Origin: Marisediminicola sp040546025
GTDB lineage: Bacteria; Actinomycetota; Actinomycetes; Actinomycetales; Microbacteriaceae
Direction: 5' to 3'
DNA length: 64,000 bases
Assembly: GCF_040546025.1 (NCBI RefSeq)
Contig: NZ_JBEPNA010000012.1
Location: 37,080-101,079, forward strand
Position numbers and translations under genes: made by a program. This document shows positions 63,909 through 64,000 of this stretch, piece after piece. The notes below the pieces were generated by a model, which was not told the origin of the DNA, did not search any database, and saw only the letters and a list, made by a program, of their open reading frames with translations. Position 1 is the first letter of the stretch. Each line of letters begins with the position of its first letter.

Positions 63909-64000
63909 TTAGCCGCGTCCAGGGGTGGCGACGAGTGCGCCGGTGCTTTGCAGCACGTTCCCGGTCCAGGCGTTGCCGTTGCCTGTCTGGAAGGCGATTG
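63909..64000 (-). CDS. Partial CDS at right edge (C-terminal 30 residues only)
   Basis: Only the last 30 codons and the TAA stop (63911-63909) are visible. The peptide contains AFQTGNGNAWTGNVLQSTG and ends ATPGRG. It is rich in Gly, Asn and Thr, as in secreted or beta-helical surface proteins, but no family can be assigned. The strong hairpin just after it supports that the frame is a real gene end. It may belong to the polysaccharide locus. Confidence 0.5.
   Translation of the reverse strand, partial: IAFQTGNGNAWTGNVLQSTGALVATPGRG

Overview
The window is chromosomal DNA of a high-GC Gram-positive bacterium, most likely an actinobacterium of the Microbacteriaceae type. The evidence is the dense coding, the many GTG starts, the complete actinobacterial division and cell wall (dcw) cluster, and gene neighbourhoods that match Mycobacterium tuberculosis Rv2150c-Rv2187 and Rv1822-Rv1830. 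The genus cannot be fixed from the sequence alone. No tRNA, rRNA, CRISPR array, insertion sequence or prophage was seen.

Region 1 (1-15164, minus strand) is the dcw cluster in transcription order mraZ, rsmH, an ftsL-like gene, ftsI, murE, murF, mraY, murD, ftsW, murG, murC, ftsQ, ftsZ (cut by the left edge). Many neighbours overlap by 4 nt (GTGA or ATGA), so translation is probably coupled. The mraZ promoter carries four TGGxx boxes spaced every 10 bp, a typical MraZ operator. MurE has non-consensus residues at both positions that normally recognise meso-diaminopimelate.

Region 2 (15286-26721) holds a DUF3040 membrane protein, a polyprenyl diphosphate synthase, an Rv2175c-like DNA-binding protein, a four-LysM cell wall protein, a PASTA Ser/Thr kinase (pknL position), class II DAHP synthase, a PlsC-type acyltransferase, a ROK sugar kinase and a long-chain acyl-CoA ligase. 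A 476-nt gap after pknL contains REP-like inverted repeats.

Region 3 (26769-36705) is housekeeping: peptide deformylase and a MinD-like ATPase, pyruvate carboxylase diverging from an orphan ParA ATPase, and the block phosphatidyltransferase - garA - merR - merR, where GarA is the usual FHA switch of 2-oxoglutarate metabolism controlled by Ser/Thr kinases. A phosphoribosyltransferase and a leucine-rich-variant repeat protein follow.

Region 4 (37106-63807) is a Wzx/Wzy-type surface polysaccharide locus. A polyprenyl-phosphate sugar transferase starts the repeat unit. An oxidoreductase, an epimerase, two PLP aminotransferases and a NeuD/PglD-like acyltransferase probably make an amino sugar. 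Seven glycosyltransferases build the unit, a flippase exports it, and a Wzz-like protein plus a Wzy-like polymerase with a second Wzz-like module fused to its C-terminus extend it. An AsnB-type amidotransferase lies in the same locus. The second gene encodes a secreted 2029-residue protein with five DUF4082 and six SbsA-type Ig domains, including a nearly identical 294-bp tandem repeat. The right edge cuts an unidentified minus-strand gene.

A recurring regulatory theme is a -10 box (TANNNT) placed 6-8 nt before the start codon with no Shine-Dalgarno sequence. This implies leaderless mRNAs for several genes.
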